Below, in pieces: positions 29,338 through 41,182 of a DNA stretch of 64,000 nucleotides (within the stretch, counting starts at the first letter, position 1; each line of letters begins with the position of its first letter). The position numbers and the translations under genes were made by a program. Below the pieces are notes generated by a model. The model had not been told where the DNA came from and did not search any database. It saw only the letters and a program-made list of their open reading frames with translations. This DNA is from Ideonella oryzae (GTDB lineage Bacteria > Pseudomonadota > Gammaproteobacteria > Burkholderiales > Burkholderiaceae_C): contig NZ_JAMXMC010000002.1 in NCBI RefSeq assembly GCF_024055665.1, positions 186,001 to 250,000 of the forward strand, in the 5' to 3' direction.

Positions 29338-29757
29338 ATGGTCGTCGGCATCGGCACCGACATCTGCGACCTGCGCCGCATCACCGCGGTGCTGGCCCGC
29401 AAGGGCGACCGCTTTGCCCGGAAGGTGCTGGGACCGGCCGAATGGCAGGTGTTCCAGGCCCGGCGCGCGCGGGAGGAGGGCCGTGGCCTGGCCTACCTGG
29501 CCACCCGCTTCTCGGCCAAGGAGTCCTTCTCCAAGGCCATCGGCCTGGGCCTGCACATGCCCATGACCTGGCGTGCCTGCGAGATCCTCAACCACCCCAG
29601 CGGCCAGCCCTTTGTGCGACTCTCGGGTGAGTTGGCCGACTGGTTCGCTGCCCGCGGCTGGCGCGCCCATGTCACCCTCAGCGACGAGACCGACTACGTG
29701 GTCAGCTTCGTCGTCGTCGAAACCGCTGCCGACGCGTCCGCGTCCTTGTCCCCATGA
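29338..29757 (+). CDS. acpS: Holo-[acyl-carrier-protein] synthase
   Basis: Attaches 4'-phosphopantetheine to ACP Ser. The 139-residue protein has the start [14 protein letters not shown] with the Mg-binding Asp and the second motif [15 protein letters not shown]. It follows pdxJ by three bases and overlaps nagZ by four. Its targets include the acpP product at 16459. Confidence 0.95.
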   Translation: MVVGIGTDICDLRRITAVLARKGDRFARKVLGPAEWQVFQARRAREEGRGLAYLATRFSAKESFSKAIGLGLHMPMTWRACEILNHPSGQPFVRLSGELADWFAARGWRAHVTLSDETDYVVSFVVVETAADASASLSP

Positions 29758-30818
29758 ACCACCACAGCCCCGTCATCCTCGACATCGCCGGCACCGCATT
29801 GACCGCCGACGACCGCCGCCGCCTGGCCCATCCGCTCACCGGCGGACTCATCCTCTTCACCCGCAACTGGCAGCACCGGGCCCAGCTCACCGCGTTGATC
29901 GCGGAGATCAAGGCCATTCGCGAAGACCTGCTGGTCTGCATCGACCATGAGGGCGGCCGGGTGCAGCGCCTGCGCACCGACGGCTTCACCCACCTGCCGT
30001 CGATGCGTCACTACGGCCAGCGCTGGATGCAGGACGCGATGGTCGCCACCGAGGCGGCCACCGCGGCCGGCTTCGTGCTGGCCAGCGAGTTGCGCGCCTG
30101 TGGGGTGGACCTCAGCTTCACCCCGGTGCTGGACCTGGACCATGGCGAGAGCAGCGTGATCGGCGATCGGGCCTTCCACCGCGACGCCCGCGTGGTGACC
30201 CTGCTGGCCAAGAGCGTGATGCACGGCCTGCTGCTGGCCGGCATGGCCAACTGCGGCAAGCATTTCCCCGGTCACGGCTTCGTGAAGGCCGACAGCCATG
30301 TGGCGGTGCCGGTGGACAAGCGCTCGCGCAAGGCCATCCTGACCGAGGACGCGCAGCCCTACAGCTGGTTGGGCGGGGCCTTGGCCAGCGTGATGCCGGC
30401 CCATGTGATCTACCCCAAGGTCGACGCGCGGCCGGCCGGCTTCTCCCCGGTCTGGCTGCAGGACATCCTGCGGCACCAGCTCGGCTTCGAGGGCGCCATC
30501 TTCAGCGACGACCTCAGCATGGAAGGCGCCCGCTTCATTGAGGGGCGGGCGGTGAGTGCCACCGAAGCCGGCGTGGCGGCGCTGCAGGCCGGCTGCGATC
30601 TGGTGCTGCTGTGCAACCAGTCCCAGGTGGAGGGGGGGCGGCCGGTGGATGAGCTGCTCGACGGCCTGATGCAGGCCGAGACCCAGGACCAGTGGGCGCC
30701 GGAGCCGCTGTCGGAGCGGCGCCGCCTGGCCCTGTTGCCCCAAACCGAACCACTGCCCTGGGACGAGCTGATGATGTCGCCGGCCTACCAGCGGGCGCTG
30801 GAGCGCCTGCAGGGCTGA
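29754..30818 (+). CDS. nagZ: Beta-N-acetylhexosaminidase (peptidoglycan recycling)
   Basis: Cytoplasmic glycoside hydrolase family 3 enzyme that removes GlcNAc from anhydromuropeptides. The 354-residue protein has the [13 protein letters not shown] motif (about 62-74), the catalytic His loop KHFPGHG (about 168-174) and the nucleophile Asp in [11 protein letters not shown]. It lacks a signal peptide, as expected for NagZ. Last gene of the tightly packed recO-pdxJ-acpS-nagZ run. Confidence 0.95.
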   Translation: MNHHSPVILDIAGTALTADDRRRLAHPLTGGLILFTRNWQHRAQLTALIAEIKAIREDLLVCIDHEGGRVQRLRTDGFTHLPSMRHYGQRWMQDAMVATEAATAAGFVLASELRACGVDLSFTPVLDLDHGESSVIGDRAFHRDARVVTLLAKSVMHGLLLAGMANCGKHFPGHGFVKADSHVAVPVDKRSRKAILTEDAQPYSWLGGALASVMPAHVIYPKVDARPAGFSPVWLQDILRHQLGFEGAIFSDDLSMEGARFIEGRAVSATEAGVAALQAGCDLVLLCNQSQVEGGRPVDELLDGLMQAETQDQWAPEPLSERRRLALLPQTEPLPWDELMMSPAYQRALERLQG

Positions 30819-30854
30819 GCCCCCTTCCTTCATACGACCGAGGAGAGAGACCCC

Positions 30855-31343
30855 ATGAAGCTGCACCTTTGTTCAAGCGGGTTGCGCCCCGCCGCGGTCG
30901 TGTTGGCCGCGACCACCTTGCTCGCCGGCTGTGCCGTGGAGTGGCAGAACCGCGAGCCAGCCCGTCAGCTGGCCAAGGCCGCCGCGCCCCAGGGCTCCGT
31001 CTATGGTGGCTGGCGGGTCTTCCAGGCCCGTTGCGCCAGCTGCCATGGGGCCGACGCGGCCGGCCTGCCGGGGGCCGGTCCCAATCTGCTGGAGCGGGTG
31101 TCCTCGCTGGGCGAGCGCCGCTTCGTCGGCCTAGTGCTCAACCGCTACGACTGGGGTCTGCCGCCGCAACAGGCCGATCGCAACGCGCTGGTGGATGACG
31201 TGGTGGCCGGTCGGCAGGGGCTGCTGACCATGCCCGCCTGGGCCGGTGAGCCGGTGGTCACGGCCCACATCGGTGACCTCTATGCCTACCTGTCGGCCCG
31301 TGCCGAAGGCACCGTGGGCCCGGGGCGGCCGACGGCGCCCTAA
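30855..31343 (+). CDS. c-type cytochrome, predicted lipoprotein
   Basis: A 162-residue precursor with a signal peptide and lipobox-like LLAGCAVEW (Cys about residue 27), so it is probably anchored as a lipoprotein. One haem-binding CASCH motif lies near residue 61, followed by a small cytochrome c fold; a distal Met candidate is in LLTMPAWAGEP. A good GAGGAGAGA site precedes the ATG. It stands alone after nagZ and ends before a bidirectional terminator. Its redox partner is unknown. Confidence 0.85.
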   Translation: MKLHLCSSGLRPAAVVLAATTLLAGCAVEWQNREPARQLAKAAAPQGSVYGGWRVFQARCASCHGADAAGLPGAGPNLLERVSSLGERRFVGLVLNRYDWGLPPQQADRNALVDDVVAGRQGLLTMPAWAGEPVVTAHIGDLYAYLSARAEGTVGPGRPTAP

Positions 31344-31364
31344 GTCTTCGCCGCCTTGCTTTCC

Positions 31365-31392
31365 AAAAAAAACGGCCCCGAGGGGCCGTTTT
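31365..31392. terminator. Bidirectional intrinsic terminator between cytochrome gene and rne
   Basis: Perfect nine-pair stem AACGGCCCC / GGGGCCGTT with a two-base gap (31380-31381), eight A residues on the left and T residues on the right. It can act in both directions and sits between two convergent genes. Confidence 0.85.
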
Positions 31393-31412
31393 CATTGGGG
31401 CACTGACAGCGC

Positions 31413-34232
31413 TCAGGACTGAGGCGTGTCGAATGGCAGGGTGACCTGGCTGAGGTCCTTGCGGGTCTCGACCAGCACCAGCGGGCCCTGGTCCATGACC
31501 ACCGCCGGCGGCCGCTCGCGCGGCACATGGACCGGCTTGGGTTCAGCCGCGATGGCTTCCTTCACCACGCGCACCTTCTCGGCGTCGGAGTTCACCCAGC
31601 TCAGGCCGGCACCCGCTGCGATGGCGTTGAGCTCATCCAGGGCCAGGGTGTAGGTCGGCACCACGACCGGGGCAGCAGCGACCGGAGTTGGGGTCGGGGC
31701 CGGGGCTGCGGCCGGTGCGGCCGCAGGCGTCTCGACCGGAACCGGGGCATCGGCCACCACGCTCGGCGCAGCGGCAGCGGTGTCCTCGCCCAGCGGTGCA
31801 GCCTCGGGGGTCTGGCCGCCTTCGTCCTGCGTGTCCACCTGCTCGCGGCGGGGACGGCGGTTGCGGCGACCACGGCCTTCGCGCTCACCTTCGGCCGGCT
31901 CGGCGGCCGGCGCTTCGGTTGCGGCGGCCACCAGATCGGCGGCCTCGGCGGCACGGGCTTCGGTCGGGGTTTCGCCATCGGCCATGCCTTCGGCGCCTTG
32001 GATCACCTCGCCTTCGGTGCGCTCACCGTCGCGGCCACGGCCACCACGGCGGCGGCGGCGGCGGCCGCCATTGCGCTCGGCATCGGCCAGCGCGCCTTCA
32101 GCCTCCGCGCCCTCGACCTTGTCGGCCAGGGCATTGGCCGGCACTTCCAGTTCGGTGCGCGGCTTGCGTTCCTGCGTGTTGGCGTCCAGGGCCTCCACCC
32201 GCTCGGGGGCGTTGCGACGGCCTTCGCCGCGGCCACCACGTTCACCGCGTTCGGCGCGCTCAGGACGCTCCCCGCGTTCCCCGCGGTTGTCTTCGCGGCG
32301 CGGCTTGTTGCCGCCTTCGCCGCGACCGCCTTCCGCACGCTGGCCGCCGTTGCGGCCACCGGCTTCACCGCGGCTGCCGCGCTCACCGCGTTCGCCACGG
32401 TCCCGGCGGTTGCCGCCGTTGCGGCCGCCACGTTCACCCCCTTCGGTCTTGGCCGCCGGAGTGGGCTCGGCCTTGGCGACCGGCGCCGGGGCCGGCTCCG
32501 TGCCGAAGAGCTTCTTGAGCCAGCCGAAGAAGCCACCACCGCTGGCCTGGGCCGGCGCAGGCGTCGGGGCCGCGGCCGCAGCGGCCGGAGTCGGTGCCGG
32601 CGTGGGAGCGGGCGGCGGGGCCACCGGGGCCGGCTGGTCGGGCAGCACGCCCTTGATCACCGGCTCCTGCTTGGGCTTGGCCTTTTCGCGACGGGAGATG
32701 GACACCTCTTCGTCGGTCTCCTGCACCATGGTGTAGCTGGCTTGCAGGTTTTCCAGGCGCGGGTCGTCGTGGCGCAGGCGCTCGAGCTTGTAGTTGGGCG
32801 TGTCCAGGTGCTTGTTGGGCACCAGCAGCACGGCGATGCGCTGCTTGAGCTCGATCTTGCTGATCTCCTGGCGCTTTTCGTTGAGCAGGAAGGAGGTCAC
32901 TTCCACCGGCACCTGCACGTGCACGGCAGCGGTGTTTTCCTTCAGAGCCTCTTCCTGGATGATGCGCAGGATCTGCAGCGCCGAGGACTCGGTGTCGCGG
33001 ATGTGGCCGGTGCCGTTGCAGCGCGGGCAGGTGATGTGGCTGCCTTCGGACAGGGCCGGGCGCAGGCGCTGGCGGCTCAGTTCCAGCAGGCCGAACTTGG
33101 AGATGGAGCTGAACTGCACGCGGGCACGGTCGAAGCGCAGGGCGTCTTTCAGACGCTGCTCGACATCGCGGCGGTTCTTGCTCTCCTCCATGTCGATGAA
33201 GTCGACCACGATCAGGCCACCAAGGTCGCGCAGGCGGCACTGGCGGGCGATCTCGTCGGCGGCTTCCAGGTTGGTGCGGGTGGCGGTTTCCTCGATGTCG
33301 GTGCCGCGCGTGGAGCGCGCCGAGTTCACGTCCACCGCGACCAGGGCCTCGGTGTGGTCGATCACGATGGCGCCGCCCGAGGGCAGGTTCACCGTGCGGC
33401 TGAAGGCCGTTTCGATCTGGTGCTCGATCTGGAAGCGCGAGAACAGCGGCGCGTCATCCCGGTAGCGCTTCACGCGATTGGCCGATTCCGGCATCACGTG
33501 GTTCATGAACTGCTGGGCCTGATCGTAGATGTCGTCCGTGTCGATCAGGATCTCGCCGATGTCGGCGGTGAAGTAGTCGCGGATGGCGCGGATCACTAGC
33601 GACGATTCCTGGTAGATCAGGAAGGCGCCCTTGCCCACCTTGGACGCGCTGTCGATGGCGTCCCAGAGCTTGAGCATGTAGTTCAGGTCCCACTGCAGCT
33701 CGGCGGCGGAACGGCCGATGCCCGCGGTGCGGGCGATCAGGCTCATGCCCTTGGGGTAATCGAGCTGATCGAGGTTTTCCTTCAATTCTTCGCGCTGTTC
33801 ACCCTCGATGCGGCGGCTCACGCCACCGCCACGCGGGTTGTTGGGCATCAGTACCAGGTAACGGCCGGCCAGGCTGACAAAGGTGGTCAGCGCCGCACCC
33901 TTGTTGCCGCGCTCTTCCTTCTCGACCTGGACCAGCAGTTCCTGGCCGTTGGCGATCACGTCCTGGATCTTGGCGTCCTTCACGGAAACGCCTTCCTTGA
34001 AGTACTGGCGCGAGATTTCCTTGAAGGGCAGGAAGCCGTGGCGGTCCTCACCGTAATCGACGAAGCAGGCTTCCAGGGACGGCTCGACGCGGGTGACGAC
34101 GGCCTTGTAGATGTTGCCCTTGCGCTGTTCGCGTCCTTCGATCTCGGTCTCGAAGTCGAGCAGCTTCTGGCCATCGACGATCGCGAGGCGCCGCTCTTCC
34201 GGCTGCGTCGCGTTGATCAGCATGCGTTTCAT
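31413..34232 (-). CDS. rne: Ribonuclease E
   Basis: Main mRNA-decay and rRNA-processing endonuclease and degradosome scaffold. The 939-residue protein begins [21 protein letters not shown], has an S1 domain ([30 protein letters not shown] around 40-72), the catalytic acids in [13 protein letters not shown] and [15 protein letters not shown], and the Zn-link CPRCNGTGH. After about residue 510 the tail is low-complexity: Pro/Ala runs, then Arg/Gly/Glu-rich RNA-binding blocks and an acidic Ala-rich end. An AGGAG site supports the ATG; a GTG two codons upstream is the longest alternative. Divergent from rluC as in E. coli. Confidence 0.95.
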   Translation of the reverse strand: MKRMLINATQPEERRLAIVDGQKLLDFETEIEGREQRKGNIYKAVVTRVEPSLEACFVDYGEDRHGFLPFKEISRQYFKEGVSVKDAKIQDVIANGQELLVQVEKEERGNKGAALTTFVSLAGRYLVLMPNNPRGGGVSRRIEGEQREELKENLDQLDYPKGMSLIARTAGIGRSAAELQWDLNYMLKLWDAIDSASKVGKGAFLIYQESSLVIRAIRDYFTADIGEILIDTDDIYDQAQQFMNHVMPESANRVKRYRDDAPLFSRFQIEHQIETAFSRTVNLPSGGAIVIDHTEALVAVDVNSARSTRGTDIEETATRTNLEAADEIARQCRLRDLGGLIVVDFIDMEESKNRRDVEQRLKDALRFDRARVQFSSISKFGLLELSRQRLRPALSEGSHITCPRCNGTGHIRDTESSALQILRIIQEEALKENTAAVHVQVPVEVTSFLLNEKRQEISKIELKQRIAVLLVPNKHLDTPNYKLERLRHDDPRLENLQASYTMVQETDEEVSISRREKAKPKQEPVIKGVLPDQPAPVAPPPAPTPAPTPAAAAAAPTPAPAQASGGGFFGWLKKLFGTEPAPAPVAKAEPTPAAKTEGGERGGRNGGNRRDRGERGERGSRGEAGGRNGGQRAEGGRGEGGNKPRREDNRGERGERPERAERGERGGRGEGRRNAPERVEALDANTQERKPRTELEVPANALADKVEGAEAEGALADAERNGGRRRRRRGGRGRDGERTEGEVIQGAEGMADGETPTEARAAEAADLVAAATEAPAAEPAEGEREGRGRRNRRPRREQVDTQDEGGQTPEAAPLGEDTAAAAPSVVADAPVPVETPAAAPAAAPAPTPTPVAAAPVVVPTYTLALDELNAIAAGAGLSWVNSDAEKVRVVKEAIAAEPKPVHVPRERPPAVVMDQGPLVLVETRKDLSQVTLPFDTPQS

Positions 34233-34864
34233 GTGCACTCCTGTCCACGTGCGCCCGGCAAGCCGGCCGCACGAAATGGAGGCGACGCTCGGACGTCATC
34301 GAAAAGGAGGACAGTCCGAACGGCACCCCGAACGATGCACGAGAAAACGGAAAAGCCGGTGGAAGGAATCGCCCTGGACTGCCCAAAGTGCCGCTCGTGG
34401 CGGACTCAGGTGGACAGCGTTGGCGCGTGCGCCCGGGTGTCAGAACCCCGGTTGCCGGATGGCGCGAATCCCGGGCGCACGGCAAGGGCCGTGGGCGCAC
34501 GCTCCCATGCAGGCCGCTCCGGTGGAGCACCGGGGCCTGTCAAACGGAAGCAATCAGGAAACGACAGCATGCGGAAAACGGATTCGTTCACTCAGAACGC
34601 CGGGCTCGATCCTGGACCGAAGGTCGGTCTGGTCATCGCGCCCGATGAAAACCTTTTGATGGACCCCTGCCGAGGCAGGGCGGCACATTCCATGTCTCTC
34701 TGCCGCCAGATTTCCGAGGCCGTCGATCACGTCGGGACCGGCCATTCCAGGGGAATCAGGCGTTGCATCACCTTGCGGCGCGCAAGAATTCTGCGCGCCT
34801 TTCCACGATATCGCCCGGGGTGCCCGAGGTAAACTCAGAAAAATCAAGCACTTAGGGCTCAATC
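34233..34864. other. Long gene-free region between divergent rne and rluC
   Basis: About 630 bases without a supported gene. It contains a perfect hairpin CCCTGC/GCAGGG with loop CGAG (34665-34680), but no T-run follows. On the minus strand TATAAT is formed at 34877-34882, inside the start of rluC, a possible -10 for rne; that would give rne a 5' leader of roughly 640 bases. In E. coli a long rne leader mediates autoregulation. Small open frames here show no protein-like features. Confidence 0.5.
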
Positions 34865-36010
34865 GTGGCTCAGACCATTATAAAGGCGAAAAACAGGCCC
34901 GCCACGGCCCGTCGCAGCACGCCTGACAAAACCACCGGGGCGCCCCGGCTGGCCCCACGAAAGACGACCTCCAAGTTGGCGCCCACTCCGGCGATGACGC
35001 CGGCCCCCAAGGCCGCGAAGCCCGAGCGGGCCGCGCCGGTGGCCCCGAGCGTTCGTCTGGTCACGGTGGATGAACGCTCGGTCGGCCAGCGCCTGGACAA
35101 CTTCCTGCTGCGCGAACTCAAGGGCGTCCCCAAGACCCATGTTTACCGGATCATCCGCTCCGGCGAGGTGCGGGTGGACAAGGCCCGGGCCAGTGCCGAC
35201 ACCCGGCTGGAAGAGGGCCAGGTGGTGCGTGTGCCGCCGGTGCGGGTGGCCGAGGCGCCTGACGAGGCGACGGCCGCGGCGGTGCCGGCCCGCGAGTTCC
35301 CGGTGCTGTTCGAGGACGAGCAACTGCTGGTGATCGACAAGCCGGCCGGCGTGGCCGTGCACGGCGGCAGCGGGGTCAGCTTCGGGGTCATCGAGCAGCT
35401 GCGCCGAGCCCGGCCGCAGGCCAAGTTCCTGGAATTGGTGCACCGGCTGGACAAGGAAACCTCGGGCCTGCTGCTGCTGGCCAAGAAGCGCAGCGCCCTG
35501 ACTGCGCTGCAGGACCAGTTTCGCCAGCGCGAGACCGGCAAGACCTATGCGGCCCTGGTGATCGGCGACTGGCCGGCGCGCAAGAAGGTCATCGACGTGG
35601 CCCTGCACAAGTACCTGACCGCCGAGGGCGAGCGCCGGGTGCGTGCCGTGCCGGGCGACGACGAGGATGGCCGGCGCTCCATTTCGCTGGTGCGGGTGGC
35701 GGCCCGCTACGCCGGCTTCAGCCTGCTGGACGTGACCATCAAGACCGGCCGCACCCACCAGATCCGGGTGCACTTGTCGCACGAGGGGCATCCCATCGTC
35801 GGCGACGAGAAGTACGGCGACTTCGCCCTGAACAAGGCCCTGGCCGCCGGCCGGACGGTGGCGGGCGCGCGTTTCGACCGCATGTTCCTGCATGCCCGGC
35901 GCCTGGCCTTCGACCATCCGGTCAGCGGGGCCCGCATTGAGCTGGAAGCCCCCTTGCCTCCGGAATGCGAGACACTGCTGGCCCAGCTGACCCCGGCCAC
36001 GGCCGCCTGA
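34865..36010 (+). CDS. rluC: 23S rRNA pseudouridine synthase RluC (955/2504/2580)
   Basis: Pseudouridine synthase of the RluA family. The 381-residue protein starts at GTG with AGGG seven bases before. It has a basic, disordered N-terminal extension of about 65 residues, an S4 RNA-binding domain (QRLDNFLLRELKGVPKTHVYRIIRSGEVRV), and the catalytic motif HRLDKETSGLLLLAKK with the essential Asp. GRTHQIRVHLSHEGHPIVGDEKYG completes the family pattern. The place opposite rne supports RluC rather than RluD. Confidence 0.93.
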   Translation: MAQTIIKAKNRPATARRSTPDKTTGAPRLAPRKTTSKLAPTPAMTPAPKAAKPERAAPVAPSVRLVTVDERSVGQRLDNFLLRELKGVPKTHVYRIIRSGEVRVDKARASADTRLEEGQVVRVPPVRVAEAPDEATAAAVPAREFPVLFEDEQLLVIDKPAGVAVHGGSGVSFGVIEQLRRARPQAKFLELVHRLDKETSGLLLLAKKRSALTALQDQFRQRETGKTYAALVIGDWPARKKVIDVALHKYLTAEGERRVRAVPGDDEDGRRSISLVRVAARYAGFSLLDVTIKTGRTHQIRVHLSHEGHPIVGDEKYGDFALNKALAAGRTVAGARFDRMFLHARRLAFDHPVSGARIELEAPLPPECETLLAQLTPATAA

Positions 36011-36019
36011 TTTCCGACC

Positions 36020-36682
36020 ATGACCCGTTCCCGCCGCTTCGACCTCATCGCCTTCGATTGGGATGGCACGCTGTTCGATTCCACCGCCCTGATCGTGCGG
36101 TGCATTCAGCGCGCCGCCCAGGACCTGCAACTGCCCGTGCCCAGCGACCAGGAGGCCGCCTTCGTGATCGGCCTGGGCCTGCACGAGGCGCTGCAGAAGG
36201 TGGTGCCGGGTCTGCCGCCCGAGCGCTACCCGGAGTTGGGGCAGCGCTATCGCCACCACTATTTCGCCGCCCAGCACGAGATCAGCCTGTTCCAGGGCAC
36301 GCTGGAGATGCTCAGTGCGCTGAAGGACCGGCACCATTGGCTGACCGTGGCCACCGGCAAGAGCCGCCGCGGTCTGGACGAGGCGCTCTCCAGCACCGAG
36401 CTCAAGGGGGTGTTCGATGCCAGCCGCACCGCCGACGAGACCTTCTCCAAGCCGCACCCCCGCATGCTGGAGGAACTGATGGCCGAGTTCGGCGTACCGC
36501 CGGAGCGCACGCTGATGATTGGCGACACCACCCATGACCTGGAAATGGCCCGCAACGCGCGCACCGCGGCGGTGGGGGTCAGCTTCGGGGCCCACGATCC
36601 GGCGGCTTTCGTGCCGCTGAATCCCCTGTTCGTGGCCCACTCCACCCCCGAGTTGCATGCCTGGCTGCTCGACAATGCCTGA
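36020..36682 (+). CDS. HAD-family phosphatase, phosphoglycolate-phosphatase-like
   Basis: Haloacid-dehalogenase hydrolase, subfamily IA. The 220-residue protein has the nucleophile motif FDWDGTLFDSTA (Asp about residue 13), motif II near TVATGKSRRGLD, and motif III/IV in MIGDTTHDLEMA. The cap is helical. The context (after rluC, before a Rieske protein and an S49 peptidase) is the usual betaproteobacterial one for a Gph-like phosphatase; the natural substrate is not certain. It starts nine bases after rluC. Confidence 0.88.
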   Translation: MTRSRRFDLIAFDWDGTLFDSTALIVRCIQRAAQDLQLPVPSDQEAAFVIGLGLHEALQKVVPGLPPERYPELGQRYRHHYFAAQHEISLFQGTLEMLSALKDRHHWLTVATGKSRRGLDEALSSTELKGVFDASRTADETFSKPHPRMLEELMAEFGVPPERTLMIGDTTHDLEMARNARTAAVGVSFGAHDPAAFVPLNPLFVAHSTPELHAWLLDNA

Positions 36683-36688
36683 CACACC

Positions 36689-37093
36689 ATGACCGAGCCG
36701 GCTGCGTCCTCCCGCATCGCGCTGTGCGCCAGCCAGGCGCTGGCCGAGCGGGGTGATGCCTGGGTGTTCGACGTGCTGCTCTGGGGCCGGCCGGCCCGGG
36801 CCTTTGTTCTGCGCTTCGAGGGCCGGGTGGTGGGCTACCTGAACCGCTGCGTGCATGTCTCCGCCGAGATGGACTGGCAGCCCGGCCGCTTTCTGGATAC
36901 CCAGAAGCGCTGGATCGTCTGTGCCCTGCATGGCGCCACCTTCGAGCCCTCCGATGGCTACTGCATTGCCGGCCCCGGGCGGGGCCAGCGCCTGCGGGCC
37001 CTGCGGGTGGAAGAAGAGGGCGATCAGGTCTGGTGGTGGCCTGATGCCGATGTCCGACCCGCCCCGCCTGCCCCGGCGCCAACCTTGCTCTGA
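36689..37093 (+). CDS. Rieske [2Fe-2S] domain protein
   Basis: A 134-residue single-domain Rieske protein. The cluster ligands are visible as CVH (about residues 54-56) and CALH (about 79-82), that is C-X-H and C-X2-H, with the GATFEPSDG segment after them. There is no signal peptide or membrane span, so it is cytoplasmic, like ferredoxin-type Rieske proteins. No oxygenase domain is attached. Function unknown; it is packed between the HAD phosphatase and the S49 peptidase. Confidence 0.87.
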   Translation: MTEPAASSRIALCASQALAERGDAWVFDVLLWGRPARAFVLRFEGRVVGYLNRCVHVSAEMDWQPGRFLDTQKRWIVCALHGATFEPSDGYCIAGPGRGQRLRALRVEEEGDQVWWWPDADVRPAPPAPAPTLL

Positions 37094-37147
37094 ACCCGTT
37101 CCGGCCGCCTGCGGCGAGCCGGCTTTCCGCCTCTCCAACTGAACACC

Positions 37148-38212
37148 ATGTCGTCGAACGAACCGTCCACGCCGGATCCCCTGGGTCCGTACGACTCTCC
37201 GCTGAGCGCCTCGCCCGCGCCGGAATCCGCCGCCAGTCCTGCAGCGGCGCCTGCCGCGTCACCGTCGCCCGAAGCCCAGCGCCTGGCCGGGCTGGAATCC
37301 CTGCTGCAGCAGTTTGGCAGTGAGATGCTGCGCCAGCGCCGCAGCGAACGCCGCTGGCGCATCGGCTTCCGGCTGGCCTGGTTCGGCCTGGTGCTGGCCG
37401 TGGCCTGGGCGGTGTTCACCCAGCACGGGATGCGTCCGGCCGCACCCTCGGGCCCGCACACCGCACTCATCGAGGTGCGTGGCGAGATCGCCGAGCAGAG
37501 CGAGGCCAGCGCCGAGAACATCGTCGCCTCGCTGAAGTCGGCCTATGAGGACGACGCCGCCAAGGGCATCGTGATGCGCTTCAACTCGCCGGGCGGCAGC
37601 CCGGTGCAGGCCGGCATCGTCAGCGACGAGATCCAGCGTCTGCGCAAGCTGCACCCGAACAAGAAGCTCTACGCCGTCTGCGAGGAGATGTGCGCCTCGG
37701 CGGCCTATTACATGGCCGTCAACGCCGACGAGATCTACGTCGACAAGGCCAGCATCGTCGGCTCCATCGGCGTGCTGATGGACGGCTTCGGCTTCACCGG
37801 CCTGATGGACAAGCTGGGCGTCGAGCGCCGCCTGCTGACCGCGGGTGCCAACAAGGGCATGCTGGACCCGTTCTCGCCGGTCGACGAGAAGCAGAAGGGC
37901 TACGCCGAGGCGATGCTGGCGCAGATCCACAAGCAGTTCATCACGGTGGTCAAGCACGGCCGGGGGGACCGCCTGAAGGTGGACGAGGACACCTTCTCCG
38001 GTCTGTTCTGGAACGGCGAAGAGGCCGTGAACAAGGGGTTGGCCGACCACTACGGCAACCTGGACTACGTGGCCCGCGAGGTGGTCAAGGCCGAGGACGT
38101 CATCGACTACACCCCGCAGGAAAACGTGGCCGAACGCCTGGCCAAGCGATTTGGCGCGTCGATCGGCGAAGGCGCCGTCCACGCCATGCGCGCCATCGGT
38201 CCGCTGCGTTGA
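37148..38212 (+). CDS. S49-family membrane peptidase (SppA/SohB-like)
   Basis: Signal-peptide peptidase-type serine protease. The 354-residue protein has a Ser/Ala/Pro-rich N-terminus of about 65 residues, one membrane span (about 77-97, GFRLAWFGLVLAVAWAVF) and a single S49 domain. It shows RFNSPGGSPVQAG, the nucleophile region EEMCASAAYYMA and SIVGSIGVLMDGFG; a Lys in AGANKGML is the candidate general base. The short form resembles Bacillus SppA rather than the tandem E. coli SppA. Catalytic assignment is by analogy. Confidence 0.88.
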   Translation: MSSNEPSTPDPLGPYDSPLSASPAPESAASPAAAPAASPSPEAQRLAGLESLLQQFGSEMLRQRRSERRWRIGFRLAWFGLVLAVAWAVFTQHGMRPAAPSGPHTALIEVRGEIAEQSEASAENIVASLKSAYEDDAAKGIVMRFNSPGGSPVQAGIVSDEIQRLRKLHPNKKLYAVCEEMCASAAYYMAVNADEIYVDKASIVGSIGVLMDGFGFTGLMDKLGVERRLLTAGANKGMLDPFSPVDEKQKGYAEAMLAQIHKQFITVVKHGRGDRLKVDEDTFSGLFWNGEEAVNKGLADHYGNLDYVAREVVKAEDVIDYTPQENVAERLAKRFGASIGEGAVHAMRAIGPLR

Positions 38213-38312
38213 AGGGCGGTTGCTCCGAGGCAGGGCCGGTCGCCGCAGGCCCTCGGGCCTGGGTGCACAATGCCGGTCCCTGCCCGTGTGGCAGCCGTCT
38301 CTGAGTTGATCC

Positions 38313-39176
38313 ATGAGTGTCCATCCGGTTGAACCCACTGCTGCCGCGCCCCGCCCGGCGCTGAACCTGCCCCGTCTGCGCGACATGGCCGCCCGCGGCG
38401 AGAAACTCGCCATGGTGACCTGCTACGACGCGACGTTTGCCCAGCTGCTGGATGCGGCCGAGGTGGACATCCAGCTGGTGGGAGATTCGCTGGGCAATGT
38501 GGTGCAGGGCCAGAGCAGCACCCTGCCGGTCACGCTGGAGCACATGGCCTACCACACGGCCTGTGTGGCCCGGGCCAAGCGCCAGGCCTGGCTGGTGACG
38601 GACATGCCCTTCGGCAGCTACGAGGCCAGCCCGCAGCAGGCCTTCGAATCGGCCGCGGTGCTGATGCGTGCCGGCGCCCAGATGGTCAAGATCGAGGGCG
38701 GTGGCGACATCGCCCACACGGTGCGCTTCCTGGTGGACCGGGGCATCCCGGTCTGCGGACACCTGGGCCTGACGCCGCAGCGCGTGCATGCCCTGGGGGG
38801 CTTCCGCATCCAGGGGCGTGACGAGGCCGCGGCGGCCCAGCTCAAGGCCGATGCCGCCGCCCTGGCCCAGGCCGGCGCCGCCATGCTGGTGCTGGAGCTG
38901 GTGCCCTCTGCGTTGGCCCGCGAGATCACCCAGGCCCATCCCGAGATGATGACCATCGGCATCGGGGCGGGCGCGGGCACCACCGGCCAGGTGCTGGTGC
39001 TGCACGACCTGCTGGGGCTGACCTCCGGCAAGCGCCCGCGCTTCGTGCGCGACTTCACCCGCGAGCCCGGCACCGCCGCCGATGCGCCGGGCCTGTCGGT
39101 GGCGCAGGCCCTGCGTCGCTACGTTGTCGACGTGAAGGCCGGTCGTTTCCCCGACGAGGCCGTGCACGGCTACTGA
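38313..39176 (+). CDS. panB: Ketopantoate hydroxymethyltransferase
   Basis: First step of the pantothenate branch: alpha-ketoisovalerate to ketopantoate. The 287-residue protein has the family segments [49 protein letters not shown] and [18 protein letters not shown]. Metal-binding acids in GDSLG and KIEGGGD are present. It is followed by panC after 60 bases. Confidence 0.96.
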   Translation: MSVHPVEPTAAAPRPALNLPRLRDMAARGEKLAMVTCYDATFAQLLDAAEVDIQLVGDSLGNVVQGQSSTLPVTLEHMAYHTACVARAKRQAWLVTDMPFGSYEASPQQAFESAAVLMRAGAQMVKIEGGGDIAHTVRFLVDRGIPVCGHLGLTPQRVHALGGFRIQGRDEAAAAQLKADAAALAQAGAAMLVLELVPSALAREITQAHPEMMTIGIGAGAGTTGQVLVLHDLLGLTSGKRPRFVRDFTREPGTAADAPGLSVAQALRRYVVDVKAGRFPDEAVHGY

Positions 39177-40076
<900 letters not shown>

Positions 40077-40127
40077 GCGCCCCGGCGCCCAGCCTGGCCC
40101 GAGCCATTTCCAGCGAGAAGGAACGCG

Positions 40128-41162
40128 ATGTCCACTGCCACCTCCTGCACCAGTGAAGCCAACACCACGGCCCAACCGATCCAGATCCACCGCCCCCGCG
40201 CGGCGGAGCCGGCCGGCCCCCAGCGTTGGTCGGTGGCCGACATCGAGGCGCTCTTCAACCTGCCGCTGACCGAGCTGATCTTCCGCGCCCAGACGGTGCA
40301 TCGCGAGCACTTCGACCCGGCCGAGATCGAGCTGGCCACGCTGCTGTCGATCAAGACCGGCGGCTGCCCCGAAGACTGCGGCTACTGCCCGCAGTCGGTG
40401 CACTACGACACCGGGGTCGATGCCACCAAGCTGATGGAAGTCGACGCGGTGCGCGAGGCAGCACTGGCCGCCAAGAGCGCTGGCGCCACCCGCTTCTGCA
40501 TGGGCGCCGCCTGGCGTGCCCCCAAGGACCGCGATGTGGAGAAGGTGGCCGAGCTGGTGCGCGAGGTGAAGTCGCTGGGCCTGGAGGCCTGCTGCACCCT
40601 GGGCATGCTGACCGAAGGCCAGGCCCAGGAGCTCAAGAAGGCCGGCCTGGACTACTACAACCACAACCTGGATACCGCGCCGGAGACCTACGGCAAGATC
40701 ATCTCCACCCGCGACTACCAGGACCGCCTGGAGACGCTGGAGCATGTGCGCAATGCCGGCGTGTCCGTCTGCTGCGGCGGCATCGTCGGCATGGGCGAAA
40801 GCCGCACCGAGCGTGCCGGCCTGGTGGCCCAACTGGCCAACATGGACCCGTATCCCGATTCGGTGCCCATCAACGAGCTGGTGCAGGTTGAAGGCACGCC
40901 GCTGCACGGCACCGAGAAGCTGGACCCCTTCGAGTTCGTGCGCACCATCGCCGTGGCGCGCATCACCATGCCCACCGCGCGCGTGCGCCTGTCGGCTGGC
41001 CGCCGTGGCCTGGGCGAGGGCGTGCAGGCCCTGTGCTTCCTGGCCGGTGCCAACTCCATCTTCTACGGCGACAAGCTGTTGACCACCGGCAACCCCGAGG
41101 CCGACGACGACCGGGCGCTCATCTCGCGCCTGGGCCTGAAGGTCAAGCACGTGATGGGCTGA
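40128..41162 (+). CDS. bioB: Biotin synthase
   Basis: Radical-SAM enzyme that inserts sulfur into dethiobiotin. The 344-residue protein has the [4Fe-4S] motif [13 protein letters not shown] (C-X3-C-X2-C, about residues 79-91), and ligands of the second cluster in the [12 protein letters not shown] and ACCTLGML regions. SAGRR with the Arg ligand of the 2Fe cluster is present. It comes first in the bio cluster, before bioA. Confidence 0.96.
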   Translation: MSTATSCTSEANTTAQPIQIHRPRAAEPAGPQRWSVADIEALFNLPLTELIFRAQTVHREHFDPAEIELATLLSIKTGGCPEDCGYCPQSVHYDTGVDATKLMEVDAVREAALAAKSAGATRFCMGAAWRAPKDRDVEKVAELVREVKSLGLEACCTLGMLTEGQAQELKKAGLDYYNHNLDTAPETYGKIISTRDYQDRLETLEHVRNAGVSVCCGGIVGMGESRTERAGLVAQLANMDPYPDSVPINELVQVEGTPLHGTEKLDPFEFVRTIAVARITMPTARVRLSAGRRGLGEGVQALCFLAGANSIFYGDKLLTTGNPEADDDRALISRLGLKVKHVMG

Positions 41163-41182
41163 CCGCCTTTCACCGTCGAACG

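Noticed and set aside
31527-33599. 690-codon plus-strand open frame opposite rne
   Set aside because: Antisense to the low-complexity tail and catalytic part of RNase E; no independent features.
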